From NCBI RefSeq assembly GCF_003635165.1, contig NZ_ML058606.1:1-64000 (forward strand): DNA of 64,000 nucleotides, written 5' to 3'. Origin of the DNA: Burkholderia sp. Nafp2/4-1b. Its GTDB lineage: Bacteria > Pseudomonadota > Gammaproteobacteria > Burkholderiales > Burkholderiaceae. This document shows positions 1-7,836 of the stretch, piece after piece. Within the stretch, counting starts at the first letter, position 1, and every line of letters begins with the position of its first letter. The translations under genes were made by a program, and so were the position numbers. The notes under the pieces are model-generated. The model searched no databases, had not been told where the DNA came from, and worked only from the letters and a program-made list of their open reading frames with translations.

Positions 1-1
1 G

Positions 2-136
2 CACATGCGCCTGATGAAGGGGCTGCGCGGTGCGGTCGCCGCGTGGTGGGCGCTGACGGGCCTGCTCGTGACGACGTTCGCGTTCCTCGGCGTCAACATG
101 TTCCTGTCCGGGCTGCACAGCTACGGGCAGCTCTGA
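2..136 (+). CDS. Cytochrome c biogenesis protein CcsA/CcsB family, C-terminal fragment
   Basis: Only the last 44 codons lie in the window. They encode one hydrophobic helix (AAWWALTGLLVTTFAFLGVN) followed by a short tail ending LHSYGQL. This matches the end of the CcsA/ResC-type heme handling membrane proteins of system II cytochrome c maturation, where a late conserved stretch reads GVN...SGLHSYG. Family knowledge: CcsA works with ResB/Ccs1 to move heme across the inner membrane and attach it to apocytochromes. The assignment rests on a short C-terminal signature, so the family is fairly likely but unproven. The gene begins upstream of the window. Confidence 0.65.
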   Translation, partial: HMRLMKGLRGAVAAWWALTGLLVTTFAFLGVNMFLSGLHSYGQL

Positions 137-270
137 AACCCGCGCGGCGGCGCCTACCGTGTTCTACCCATGCACTTCGGCGAGCATTACCACTACAGGC
201 TGCACGCGTGCCGCGCCAGAATGTCTGAAGGTGTATCGCCGCATTGCGCGGTGACGTAGGAGGTGCTGCC

Positions 271-780
271 ATGAGACGGGTCTATTTTCTGTTGCCGACG
301 GCGCAATGCGCGCAGTCGATCGTCGGCGAGCTGCTGTCGCTGCGAATCGAGTGGCGACATATTCATTGCCTCGCCAATCACGATGTGATGCGCGACGGGT
401 TGCCGGAGGCCACGCTCGTGCAACGCAGCGACCTGCTGCCGTCGCTGGCGCGCGGCACCGCGGTCGGCTTCGGGACCGGCATGCTGCTCGGGCTGCTCGT
501 GCTGGTGTTCCCGCCCGACGGTTTGCCGATCGGCGGCGGCATCGTCGTGGCGATCACGCTGTTCGGCGCGGCCTTCGGCGCATGGGTGGCGACGATGATC
601 GGCGTCGACGTGCCGAGCACGCGCCTGAAGCGTTTCGAGGACGGCATCGAGCACGGCGAATTGCTGATGATGATCGACGTTCCGACCGACCGCGTTCACG
701 AGATCGAGGACGCGATCAAGCTTCACCATACGGATGCGCATCTGCAGGGCGAAGATCCGACCATCCCGGCATTTCCTTGA
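271..780 (+). CDS. DUF1269-like two-helix membrane protein
   Basis: The 169-residue product starts at the ATG at 271, which sits 8 bases after a strong TAGGAGG ribosome binding site at 257-263; an upstream in-frame GTG at 244 has no such site. A soluble N-terminal part (about residues 1-60) precedes two adjacent Gly-rich transmembrane segments near residues 62-84 and 90-112, and a soluble C-terminal part carrying FEDGIEHGELLMMIDVP. This layout fits the DUF1269 group of stress-associated small membrane proteins. The function is unknown. It is a single-gene unit between the cytochrome biogenesis gene and the convergent lytic transglycosylase. Confidence 0.6.
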   Translation: MRRVYFLLPTAQCAQSIVGELLSLRIEWRHIHCLANHDVMRDGLPEATLVQRSDLLPSLARGTAVGFGTGMLLGLLVLVFPPDGLPIGGGIVVAITLFGAAFGAWVATMIGVDVPSTRLKRFEDGIEHGELLMMIDVPTDRVHEIEDAIKLHHTDAHLQGEDPTIPAFP

Positions 781-885
781 TCGTTGATCGTTCCTCGACC
801 CGTCGGCCGGCGTGACGCCGGCCGCCATGCGTGGCCGCACGCCATCGCTCGATGGGCAGCGGATCGTGTGCGCACCGCCTGCGTT

Positions 886-1521
886 TCAACTCGCGGCGAG
901 GAGCCGCTTGTAGCGCGCAAGGACGCGCGGCACGTACACGCGCGTCTGCGGCAATGACGGGATGCGATAACCGGCCCGAATCACCGCGTTCTCGCCGGCG
1001 TTGTACGCAGCGAGCGTGAGCTCGACGTTTTCCTTGAACAGGTCGAGCAGGAAGCGCAGATACCGCGCGCCGGCCAGCACGTTGTCGCGCGGATCGAACA
1101 TGTCGCCGGCCGAAAAGCGCCGTGCCGTGTCCGGCATCAATTGCATGAGCCCGAGCGCGCCTTTGTCCGAGACCGCCTTCGGGTTGTATCCCGATTCGAC
1201 GTCGATCACCGCGCGAAGGAGTTCGGGCGGAACATTGAACGTCCGGCTTGCCTCGGCGATCACGTCCGCGAGCGACGACGCGACCGCCGATTTCTGCGCG
1301 GCATGCTTCGCTGCCGATGCGGCCGATGCAGCCGGCCCGGCGGCCGCGACGATCACTTTCAGATTGGCCGAGCCGGGCTCGTTGGTCAGCACGATGGCGC
1401 CATTGCTCGCAACCGTGCCGAAGATCTGCGCGTGCGCGGCACACGACCACGCCGAGCCGATTCCCACGCATGCGGCAACGAGCGCTGTTCCCAATCCGGA
1501 TGAAGGGCGGCGGTGCATCAT
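886..1521 (-). CDS. Secreted lytic transglycosylase (SLT domain)
   Basis: The product is a Slt-type muramidase of about 211 residues. An N-terminal signal peptide with a hydrophobic core and AHA cleavage region is followed by a variable Ala-rich stretch and then the SLT domain: IDVESGYNPKAVS contains the expected catalytic Glu, followed by GALGLMQLMPDTA and LTLAAYNAGENAV, the three hallmark blocks of the family. These enzymes cleave the MurNAc-GlcNAc bond of peptidoglycan in the periplasm, producing 1,6-anhydro ends. The start at 1521 is chosen because AGGAGG (complement of 1525-1533) lies just upstream; a second ATG follows at once at 1518, and an upstream in-frame ATG at 1536 lacks a site. 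Family membership is secure, but the specific physiological role is not. Confidence 0.85.
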   Translation of the reverse strand: MMHRRPSSGLGTALVAACVGIGSAWSCAAHAQIFGTVASNGAIVLTNEPGSANLKVIVAAAGPAASAASAAKHAAQKSAVASSLADVIAEASRTFNVPPELLRAVIDVESGYNPKAVSDKGALGLMQLMPDTARRFSAGDMFDPRDNVLAGARYLRFLLDLFKENVELTLAAYNAGENAVIRAGYRIPSLPQTRVYVPRVLARYKRLLAAS

Positions 1522-2044
1522 TCTGGCCTCCTGCATCTGATTGTCGTGGCCGGTTCATCGGCTCGGCAATGGGGCGACCTCCTACACTTCGGTGCCGTAA
1601 GACACACACATCGCGGCGCCGCTGCAAAACTGTTACACAAGTAATCGTCGGTAGTGAGCGGTAAGCGGACGAAGTTGACGATTCTTACGCGGAACAATTG
1701 GTTTCTGCTCACTGCGACCGTGGTTGCAGAATGAATCGTTTCCCGTGCGGCAGAAACGATCGGATAGTCCCGCCATCCGTAGTCCTACTAATGCGACACA
1801 CCACGTCGAATCGATTCAACCCTGCAACATTCCCGCCATTTCGGCACGTTTTCACGCGCGCATGTCCGGCGCGGGCGCTCGCGCGCGGTGCTTTGGCGCG
1901 ATCCTTGCTCGGAAGACGGGCGTGGCCTGTCGCTCGCGAGACTGGGCCGCCGGCCGGACAAGGCAACGAAAAAATAGTCCGGCACCGTGCAAACGAGGCG
2001 TCGAGATCCGACGGGTTGCAAGCGCGGAAAACTTGGGGGAAGTC
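1522..2044. other. Intergenic region between divergent genes, no gene seen
   Basis: About 520 bases separate the lytic transglycosylase (minus strand) from the first response regulator (plus strand). The response regulator frame stays open upstream to about 1724, but the predicted upstream peptide is Arg/Ser/Ala-rich with no domain and no ribosome binding site, so I treat it as leader. The lower-GC stretch around 1615-1800 is where promoters for both genes are most likely, but I could not fix clear -35/-10 elements. Confidence 0.5.
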
Positions 2045-2824
2045 GTGAATACAAAATATCGCGTGATGATTGCAGAGGATCACGATCTGCTGAGAAACGG
2101 GCTACGGTCGATGCTTTCCGCACAAGGCGATTACGAAGTCGTCGGCGAAGCGCGGGACGGCAAGGAAGCGTGCCACCTGGCCATGACGCTCGCGCCGGAC
2201 CTGATCCTGATGGATCTGTCGATGCGCGGGATGAACGGTATCGATGCGAGTGCGATGATCAAGCGGCGGGCACCGACCATCCGGATCGTCGTGCTCACCG
2301 TGCATCAGAACGAGGAGTACGTGCGCGAGGCGCTGCGTGCGGGCGTCGACGGCTACGTGCTCAAGGACGTTTCGTTCGACGAATTGCTGCACGCGATGCG
2401 CATGGTCATGCAGGGAAAGCGGCACCTGAGCGCGGATGTGTACGGCTACATGGTCGACTCGTTCGTGACCGGCCGCGAAACGCCCGCGCCCAAGAAGGCG
2501 TGGGACATCCTGACCGCGCGCGAACGCAGCGTGCTGAAACTGATCGCGGAGGGGCGCACGAACCGACAGGTCGGTCAGTACCTGAGCCTGAGCCCGAAGA
2601 CGATCGAGAAGTACCGGGCGAGCATGATGCACAAGCTCCATCTCGCGAATCTGACGGAACTGGTGCTCGTCGCGATGAACATGGGTCTGCTGACCACGCT
2701 CGCGGCGAAATGCGCGGAACCGAACGTGGGCGACGTGCCGGCCCACCCGGTCGTCGACGGCGTGCAGCCGCCCGACGCCGTCGCGCCGCTGGACGACTAT
2801 CCCGCGGGCGGCGCGAAGCGCTGA
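2045..2824 (+). CDS. NarL/FixJ-type response regulator (LuxR C-terminal)
   Basis: The 259-residue product has an N-terminal receiver domain with acidic pocket E11-D12, phospho-acceptor D57 (LILMDLS), T85 and K107 (VLKD). A C-terminal LuxR-type HTH follows: LTARERSVLKLIAEG then QYLSLSPKTIEKYRASMMHKL. A tail of about 45 Ala/Pro-rich residues follows the HTH and is longer than usual. The GTG start at 2045 is preceded by GGGGGA at 2035-2040 and aligns with the start of the paralogue at 5259. It converges with the histidine kinase gene only 12 bases away, so phosphorylation by that kinase is the simple inference. Targets are unknown; the downstream secretion cluster is a candidate. Confidence 0.88.
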   Translation: MNTKYRVMIAEDHDLLRNGLRSMLSAQGDYEVVGEARDGKEACHLAMTLAPDLILMDLSMRGMNGIDASAMIKRRAPTIRIVVLTVHQNEEYVREALRAGVDGYVLKDVSFDELLHAMRMVMQGKRHLSADVYGYMVDSFVTGRETPAPKKAWDILTARERSVLKLIAEGRTNRQVGQYLSLSPKTIEKYRASMMHKLHLANLTELVLVAMNMGLLTTLAAKCAEPNVGDVPAHPVVDGVQPPDAVAPLDDYPAGGAKR

Positions 2825-2836
2825 GCGCGGCCGGCG

Positions 2837-3955
2837 TCAGAGCGGCCAGGTTGCCGACACGCGCGTGCCCGTCGTGGCGGACGACCGGATCGCGAACGTG
2901 CCGCCGTGCGACTCGATGCGGTGTTGCATGCCGATCAGCCCGAGCCCGGCCGCGCGCGCGTCGTCCGTCGCAAGCGGATGGCGCTCGTAGCCGACGCCGT
3001 TGTCGTCGATCGTCAGCAGCAGCCCGCCCGCATCGTGTTGCAGGCCCAGCACGATTCCGGTGGCCTGCGCATGTTTGACGACGTTGTGCAGCGCCTCCTG
3101 CGCGACCCGGAACATGTCCGCCTTCAGATGTTCGGGAATGTCGTCGTCGTCGACGTCGCAATTGAACTCGACCGACAGCTGGCCCGCGTCGCGCTCGATG
3201 CGGCGGCACAGCGACGCGAGCGCGGCCGGCAGGCCGAGCCTGTCGAGCATCGGCGGCTTCAGTTCGCCGCAGATCCGGCGCACTTCGCCGATCGTCTCGC
3301 GAATCCGCAGCACGGCGACGTCGAGCAGATCCGTCGCGTCGGCGATCTCGCCGCGACGAAGCCGCATCAGCGCGTCCTCATTCATCAGCTTGATGAGCGT
3401 CAACGCCTGGCCGAGCCCGTCGTGCAATTCCACGGCGAGCCGATGTCGTTCCTTCTGCTGGCCCATCAGCAGATACGTGTGGCACGCGTGCACGCCTGCA
3501 TCGTTCGCCGCGGCGCCGCGGCGAACCGGCTCGGGCGTCGGCGGTTCTTCGAACAGCGTGAGCGACAGCGACGTGCCGGGCAGTGCCTGCTGGTGTATGA
3601 CGAATTGCGCGGGATGACCGCTTCGCCCGCTGAGCATTGCCGTGAACGAACGATGCTGAAGCGCGGCGTGCGTGGACAGTTCGGTCGACAGCTCGGCGTG
3701 CGCGTTGTCCGGCGCCAGGTCGAGCAGATGCCGGCCCACGAGTTCGGCGGTCGTATAGCCGAACAGCGCAGCGGCGCTGCGATTGACCGATACGAAGGCG
3801 CCGTCGTCGGCGAGAATGGCGAGCGCGGCGCCCCGTGCATCGGTGACGACAGCGGTGCTGCGATCGTCGTGACGAAGCGCGCTGCGCAGCTTGCGCATCG
3901 CGTCGATCAGATCGAGCAGCCTGATCCGTGGTCCTTCGGGCTGGCGTTCAGTCAT
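2837..3955 (-). CDS. Soluble NarX-type sensor histidine kinase with PAS domain
   Basis: The product has 372 residues and no membrane segment. Residues about 38-135 form a PAS-like domain (DGAFVSVNRSAAALFGYTTAELVG). The HisKA_3 dimerisation domain carries phospho-acceptor H178 in ELHDGLGQAL. The ATPase domain has an N-box at 288-297 (EALHNVVKHA), a G1 box DDNGVG at 317-322 and a G2 box GLGLIGM at 337-343, so it looks catalytically complete. It is thus a cytoplasmic sensor that can phosphorylate NarL-type regulators. The start at 3955 follows GGGAG (complement of 3962-3966). It is the only kinase near two paralogous response regulators and may serve both. The input signal is unknown; the PAS shows no obvious cofactor motif. 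Confidence 0.87.
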   Translation of the reverse strand: MTERQPEGPRIRLLDLIDAMRKLRSALRHDDRSTAVVTDARGAALAILADDGAFVSVNRSAAALFGYTTAELVGRHLLDLAPDNAHAELSTELSTHAALQHRSFTAMLSGRSGHPAQFVIHQQALPGTSLSLTLFEEPPTPEPVRRGAAANDAGVHACHTYLLMGQQKERHRLAVELHDGLGQALTLIKLMNEDALMRLRRGEIADATDLLDVAVLRIRETIGEVRRICGELKPPMLDRLGLPAALASLCRRIERDAGQLSVEFNCDVDDDDIPEHLKADMFRVAQEALHNVVKHAQATGIVLGLQHDAGGLLLTIDDNGVGYERHPLATDDARAAGLGLIGMQHRIESHGGTFAIRSSATTGTRVSATWPL

Positions 3956-4216
3956 GGTGACTCCCGAGGCGCAGTTATCAGGAAAACGTAAGGTTTCGAC
4001 CATTCTAGGACGTGAGCGACGCGGGCCGCAACATGGGGATTTCGCGCGTTCGTCATAGGTAAACGCCTGCCGCACGCGTCTGGGTAACGTGCCGGGCGGG
4101 CATGTCCTACCGGCCTTTGGGGGGCGTCATCCCATGACGCTCGCGAGCAAATTCATGACACTGCATTCGCGGGGCACGGAATTGTCCGCTGCCTGACTCG
4201 TGTCATGGAGGCTGGT

Positions 4217-5224
4217 ATGAAGAGGATCGCCAGATCGACGATGGGCGCATTCGTGGTCGCGGGCGTCGCGCTCGCCGCGGCGCCCGCGTGGTGCGCATCC
4301 GATGGCGGCGCGATGGAGAATGCCGGCGGTGCGGCGACCGAAAACGCAGCGGCGAACGCAAGCGCCACGGAGAACGCAGCGCCGGATGCCATCGACAGTC
4401 TGATGGGTAAGGACATGCAGAACGGTGTCGAACATCCAGTCGGAAACGCAGCGGACAGCGCCGACGGGAATGCCGACGCGAGCGCCGCCGACAGCGCGAT
4501 GGGGCACGTGATGGAGCACGCGATGGAGCCGGCCGCCGACCCTGCCGCGGAGCCCGCTGCGGGACCCGCGATGGCGCCCGCCACCGACGTCCCCGCACAG
4601 CCCGCACAGCCGGCCCAACCCGCACCGGCCGCGCCCGCCGGCAACGCGGTCGAGAGGGCCGCCACGCCTCCTGTGACCGAGGGCGCGACGCAATCCGCCG
4701 GCATGCACATGCATCATGCGGTGATGCCGGGCACAGTGCACACGATGGTCGAGTATGCGATACCGACGGTTCAGCTCGTGCGCGACGACGGCAAGACCGT
4801 CTCGCTGGCGAGGGAGGTCGACGACGGCCGGCCGGTGATCCTGACGTTCATCTACACCAGCTGCACGACCATCTGCCCGATGATCAGCCAGACGCTCGAG
4901 CAGTTGCAGGGCGAACTCGGCGCCGACCGCGACAAGATCCACATCATGTCGATCTCGATCGATCCGGAGGCGGACACGCCTGAGCGGCTCAGGACCTACG
5001 CGGCACGCTTCGGCGCCGGCCCCGAATGGCAGCACTACACCGGGACCGTCGATGCGAGCGTGGCCGCGCAGCGCGCGTTCAACGCGTATCGCGGCGACAA
5101 GATGAACCACACGCCGGTCACGTTCGTGCGGGCCGCGCCTGGCCAGCCGTGGCTGCGCATCGACGGTTTCGCGACGCCCACCGAGTTGCTCGCGGCCTAT
5201 CGCGACGTCGTCGCGTCCGACTAA
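4217..5224 (+). CDS. SCO1/SenC family protein with long Ala-rich N-terminal extension
   Basis: The 335-residue product has a signal peptide (residues 1-26, ending APAWC/A). A long Ala/Asp/Glu/Pro-rich low-complexity region follows, with a Met/His-rich spot MHMHHAVM near 163-170, and then a thioredoxin-fold SCO domain. The copper ligands are present: C216 and C220 in SCTTIC, and H298 in NHTPVTFV. SCO proteins deliver copper to cytochrome oxidase CuA or act as periplasmic thiol/copper redox proteins. Usual SCO length is about 200 residues, so roughly 130 extra residues are unusual. The start is set by GGAGG at 4207-4211, five bases before the ATG. A response regulator follows after 34 bases and may be co-transcribed. 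Confidence 0.85.
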   Translation: MKRIARSTMGAFVVAGVALAAAPAWCASDGGAMENAGGAATENAAANASATENAAPDAIDSLMGKDMQNGVEHPVGNAADSADGNADASAADSAMGHVMEHAMEPAADPAAEPAAGPAMAPATDVPAQPAQPAQPAPAAPAGNAVERAATPPVTEGATQSAGMHMHHAVMPGTVHTMVEYAIPTVQLVRDDGKTVSLAREVDDGRPVILTFIYTSCTTICPMISQTLEQLQGELGADRDKIHIMSISIDPEADTPERLRTYAARFGAGPEWQHYTGTVDASVAAQRAFNAYRGDKMNHTPVTFVRAAPGQPWLRIDGFATPTELLAAYRDVVASD

Positions 5225-5258
5225 CTAGGTGCCACGTTTCTGCGAGGGAGCGTCGAAA

Positions 5259-5933
5259 GTGGACAACAAGCATCGTGTGCTGATCGTCGAGGACCAGCAT
5301 CTGTTGCGGGTCGGCCTGAGTCACCTGGTTTCCGAGCTGCCCGACTACTGCGTCGTCGGCGCGGCGAGCGGCGGGATCGAGGCCGGCCATCTCGCCGAGA
5401 AGATACGGCCCGACCTGATCCTGATGGATCTGTCCATGCCGGGCGGCAGCGGCTTCGAAGCGATCGCGACGATCAAGCGCAACGTGCCGCATGCGCGGAT
5501 CATCGTCCTCACGGTTCATCGCAGCGAGGACGACGTGAACGACGCGTTCGCCGCCGGTGCGGACGGCTACGTGGTCAAGGACTCGCCGTTCGCCGACCTG
5601 GTGCGCGAGATGCGCTTCGTGATGCAGGGCAAGTGCGTGGTCAGCCTCGACGCGTATCGCGCCCGCGCCGGCCTGCACGGGTTGCGCGACACGAACGCGC
5701 ACAAGGCGCGCTTGTGGAGTGCGCTGACCAATCGCGAGCGCACGGTGTTGCGCCTCGTCGTCGAGGGGCACACGAGCCGGCAGGTCGGCGAGTGCCTGAA
5801 GGTCAGCCCGAAAACGGTGGACAAGCACCGCGCCAATCTGATGCGCAAGCTCGGCATCGTCAACCTGACCGGCCTGGTTCACTTCGCGATCGACGTCGGC
5901 GTGCTCGCGCTGAACGACGACGACCATGTGTGA
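5259..5933 (+). CDS. Second NarL/FixJ-type response regulator, paralogue of the one at 2045
   Basis: The 224-residue product shares its layout and much of its sequence with the regulator at 2045-2824: receiver domain with VEDQHLL, phospho-acceptor Asp in LILMDLSMPGG, a conserved Thr in VLTVHR and Lys in YVVKD, then a LuxR HTH (TNRERTVLRLVVEG, KVSPKTVDKHRANLMRKL). It lacks the long C-terminal tail of the paralogue. I prefer the GTG at 5259, after GAGGGAG at 5243-5249, because it lines up with the paralogue; an in-frame GTG at 5229 is possible. It is the last gene before the secretion/pilus cluster, separated from it by a strong inverted repeat. Confidence 0.86.
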   Translation: MDNKHRVLIVEDQHLLRVGLSHLVSELPDYCVVGAASGGIEAGHLAEKIRPDLILMDLSMPGGSGFEAIATIKRNVPHARIIVLTVHRSEDDVNDAFAAGADGYVVKDSPFADLVREMRFVMQGKCVVSLDAYRARAGLHGLRDTNAHKARLWSALTNRERTVLRLVVEGHTSRQVGECLKVSPKTVDKHRANLMRKLGIVNLTGLVHFAIDVGVLALNDDDHV

Positions 5934-5971
5934 ATCCCCCCCATCGACGCATGGCCCAACTGGGGGGGATT
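5933..5971. repeat. Perfect 10-bp inverted repeat upstream of the secretion cluster
   Basis: AATCCCCCCC (5933-5942) and GGGGGGGATT (5962-5971) are perfect reverse complements around a 19-base loop, starting at the stop codon of the second response regulator. There is no T-run after it, so it is not a classic terminator. It could be an mRNA hairpin or a protein binding site in the leader of the cluster that starts at 6085. TACCCAT, matching the NarL heptamer consensus TACYNMT, follows directly at 5972-5978. Confidence 0.55.
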
Positions 5972-6084
5972 TACCCATGGGGATGGACGGCACTCCCTAC
6001 TTCTGGCGCGTACCGGCGTGCACAAGAATGCAGTCAACGACATCGGCAGCGCTGACGCCGCGGGTCGATACAGGGAGGTAAGCC

Positions 6085-6567
6085 GTGAGCCACGAATCGT
6101 CCTCGATACCGGCCGGCGGGCCGGGCAGGCGGCAGCGTGACGAACGAAGCGGGTGCCGCGCGTGCGCGAGCCGCGGCTTCACGTTGCTCGAGCTGCTCGT
6201 CGTGATGGTCATCATCGGGTTGCTGGCAGGGCTCGTCGCGCCGCGGTATTTCGAACAGGTCGGCAAGTCGAACGTGAAGATCGCGCGCGCGCAGATCGTG
6301 TCGCTCGGCCAGGCGCTGGATCAATACCGGCTCGACGTCGGTTCTTATCCGACCACCGAGGAAGGCCTCGACGCGCTGGTGAACAAGCCGCAAAGCGCAT
6401 CGCGGTGGAGCGGCCCCTATCTGCAGAAGGCCGTCCCGGTGGATCCGTGGGATCGGCCCTATCAGTATCGTTCACCGGGCGAACACGGCGACTACGACCT
6501 GTTTTCGCTCGGCAAGGACGGACGTGGCAGCGGTACCGGCGAGAACGTGACGATCTCGTCGTGGTAG
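6085..6567 (+). CDS. GspG-like major pseudopilin
   Basis: The 160-residue product has a type IV pilin-like N terminus: a 31-residue basic leader ending at G31, then F32, then the helix FTLLELLVVMVIIGLLAGL with Glu at position +5 (E36), the substrate signature for prepilin peptidase. The soluble part carries the GspG signatures YPTTEEGLDALV, GPYLQK, VPVDPWDRPYQY and a closing GKDGRGSGTGEN...ISSW loop akin to the calcium-binding end of GspG. The GTG start at 6085 follows GGGAGGT. It is the first gene of a ten-gene cluster. The leader is longer than the 6-10 residues usual for GspG. I infer it is the main subunit of a periplasmic pseudopilus. Confidence 0.88.
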   Translation: MSHESSSIPAGGPGRRQRDERSGCRACASRGFTLLELLVVMVIIGLLAGLVAPRYFEQVGKSNVKIARAQIVSLGQALDQYRLDVGSYPTTEEGLDALVNKPQSASRWSGPYLQKAVPVDPWDRPYQYRSPGEHGDYDLFSLGKDGRGSGTGENVTISSW

Positions 6568-6615
6568 AGGCGCGGTCGCCGCGCACGGCGCGAGCATGCC
6601 GCAAGGAGAGTCGAC

Positions 6616-7818
6616 GTGAAATTCGTGCTGCGGGTATTCGATACGAGCGGCTCGGTGCAGACGCTTCGGATCGACAGCGATTCGCCGGCGAACGCCGCAT
6701 CGCTCGCTCGCGCGCGCGGCCTGCGCGTCGTGTCGGTCAGCGCGGACGCCGCGCGGCAGCGACGCGGCGCGAACCGGCTCGGAATGCCGCGTGCGCGCTT
6801 CGACGTCGACATGTTCGCGCGCGAGCTGGCGGCGCTGCTCGATGCGGGTGTCGGCCTCGTCGACGCATTGCGCACGCTCGGCGGCAGCACGCGGCGCGAA
6901 GCGTCCGCCCAGGTGTATCACGACCTGCTGCGGCATCTCGAGGAAGGGCAGTCGCTGTCGATGGCGCTCGAGCACGCGAGCCCGATCTTTCCGCCGGTGC
7001 TGGTGGCGTGCGTGAAGGCGAGCGAGCAGACCGGCGGGCTGGCCGACAGCCTCACGCGTTATTCGGCCAACAGCGCGACGCTGCGCGAACTGCGCGCCCG
7101 GGTCGTGTCGGCGGCGATCTACCCGACGGTGCTGCTGTTCGTCGGCGCGGCCGTCGTGCTGTTCCTGCTCGGCTTCGTGGTGCCGCGGTTCGCGACGCTG
7201 CTCGAACACAGCGGGCGCGAACTGCCGCTGATGTCGCGGCTGCTGATGGCGTGGGGCAGCATGGTGCACGCGCACGGCGCCGGGCTCGCCGGCGGCCTGG
7301 CCGTGCTGGCGGTGGCCACGGGCGTCGCGCTGCGGCGGCCGGCCCTGCGGATCTGGCTCGCCGACCGTCTGCTGGCGCTGCCCGGCATCGGGCAACACTT
7401 CCGCGTGTTTCGCCAGTCGCAGTTCTATCGCACGACCGCGATGCTGGTCGACGGCGGCATTCCCGCCATTCGCGCGTTCGACCTCGCGCGCGGCCTGGTC
7501 GGCCGCGCGGACCAGGCCGCGCTTGCAGCCGCGCTGCAGCAGATCCGCAACGGCGCGAAGATGTCCGATGCGTTCCAGCAGGCGGGCCTTGCGAACGCCA
7601 TCGGCTATCGCCTGCTGACGGTGGCCGAAAAGACCGGCGGGCTCGGGCCCGTTCTCGACCGGATCGCCGCGTTCCAGGAAGCGCAGGTGTCGCGCACGAT
7701 CGACCTGATTTCGCGACTGATCGAACCCGCGATGATGATCGTGATCGGCGTGGTGATCGGCGGCATCGTCGTGTTGATGTACATGCCGATCTTCGAGATC
7801 GCGTCGAGCATTCAGTAG
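6616..7818 (+). CDS. GspF/PilC-type inner membrane platform protein
   Basis: The 400-residue product has two repeated T2SF domains (about residues 70-190 and 270-390), each ending near membrane helices. Sequences such as FARELAALLDAGVGLVDALRTL and YRTTAMLVDGGIPAIRAFDLARG are the duplicated domain starts, and a C-terminal helix LIEPAMMIVIGVVIGGIVVLMYMPIF closes the protein as in GspF and PilC. This family is the membrane platform that couples the cytoplasmic ATPase to filament assembly. The length is normal. The gene sits between the pseudopilin and the ATPase (48- and 18-base gaps), the usual neighbours for its role, and is almost certainly in the same transcript. Confidence 0.9.
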   Translation: MKFVLRVFDTSGSVQTLRIDSDSPANAASLARARGLRVVSVSADAARQRRGANRLGMPRARFDVDMFARELAALLDAGVGLVDALRTLGGSTRREASAQVYHDLLRHLEEGQSLSMALEHASPIFPPVLVACVKASEQTGGLADSLTRYSANSATLRELRARVVSAAIYPTVLLFVGAAVVLFLLGFVVPRFATLLEHSGRELPLMSRLLMAWGSMVHAHGAGLAGGLAVLAVATGVALRRPALRIWLADRLLALPGIGQHFRVFRQSQFYRTTAMLVDGGIPAIRAFDLARGLVGRADQAALAAALQQIRNGAKMSDAFQQAGLANAIGYRLLTVAEKTGGLGPVLDRIAAFQEAQVSRTIDLISRLIEPAMMIVIGVVIGGIVVLMYMPIFEIASSIQ

Positions 7819-7836
7819 ACCGTCCTGGAGACGCGC

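Noticed and set aside
1724..2044. Upstream extension of the first response regulator by 107 codons
   Set aside because: No ribosome binding site or domain, and the paralogue at 5259 starts at the equivalent receiver-domain position.
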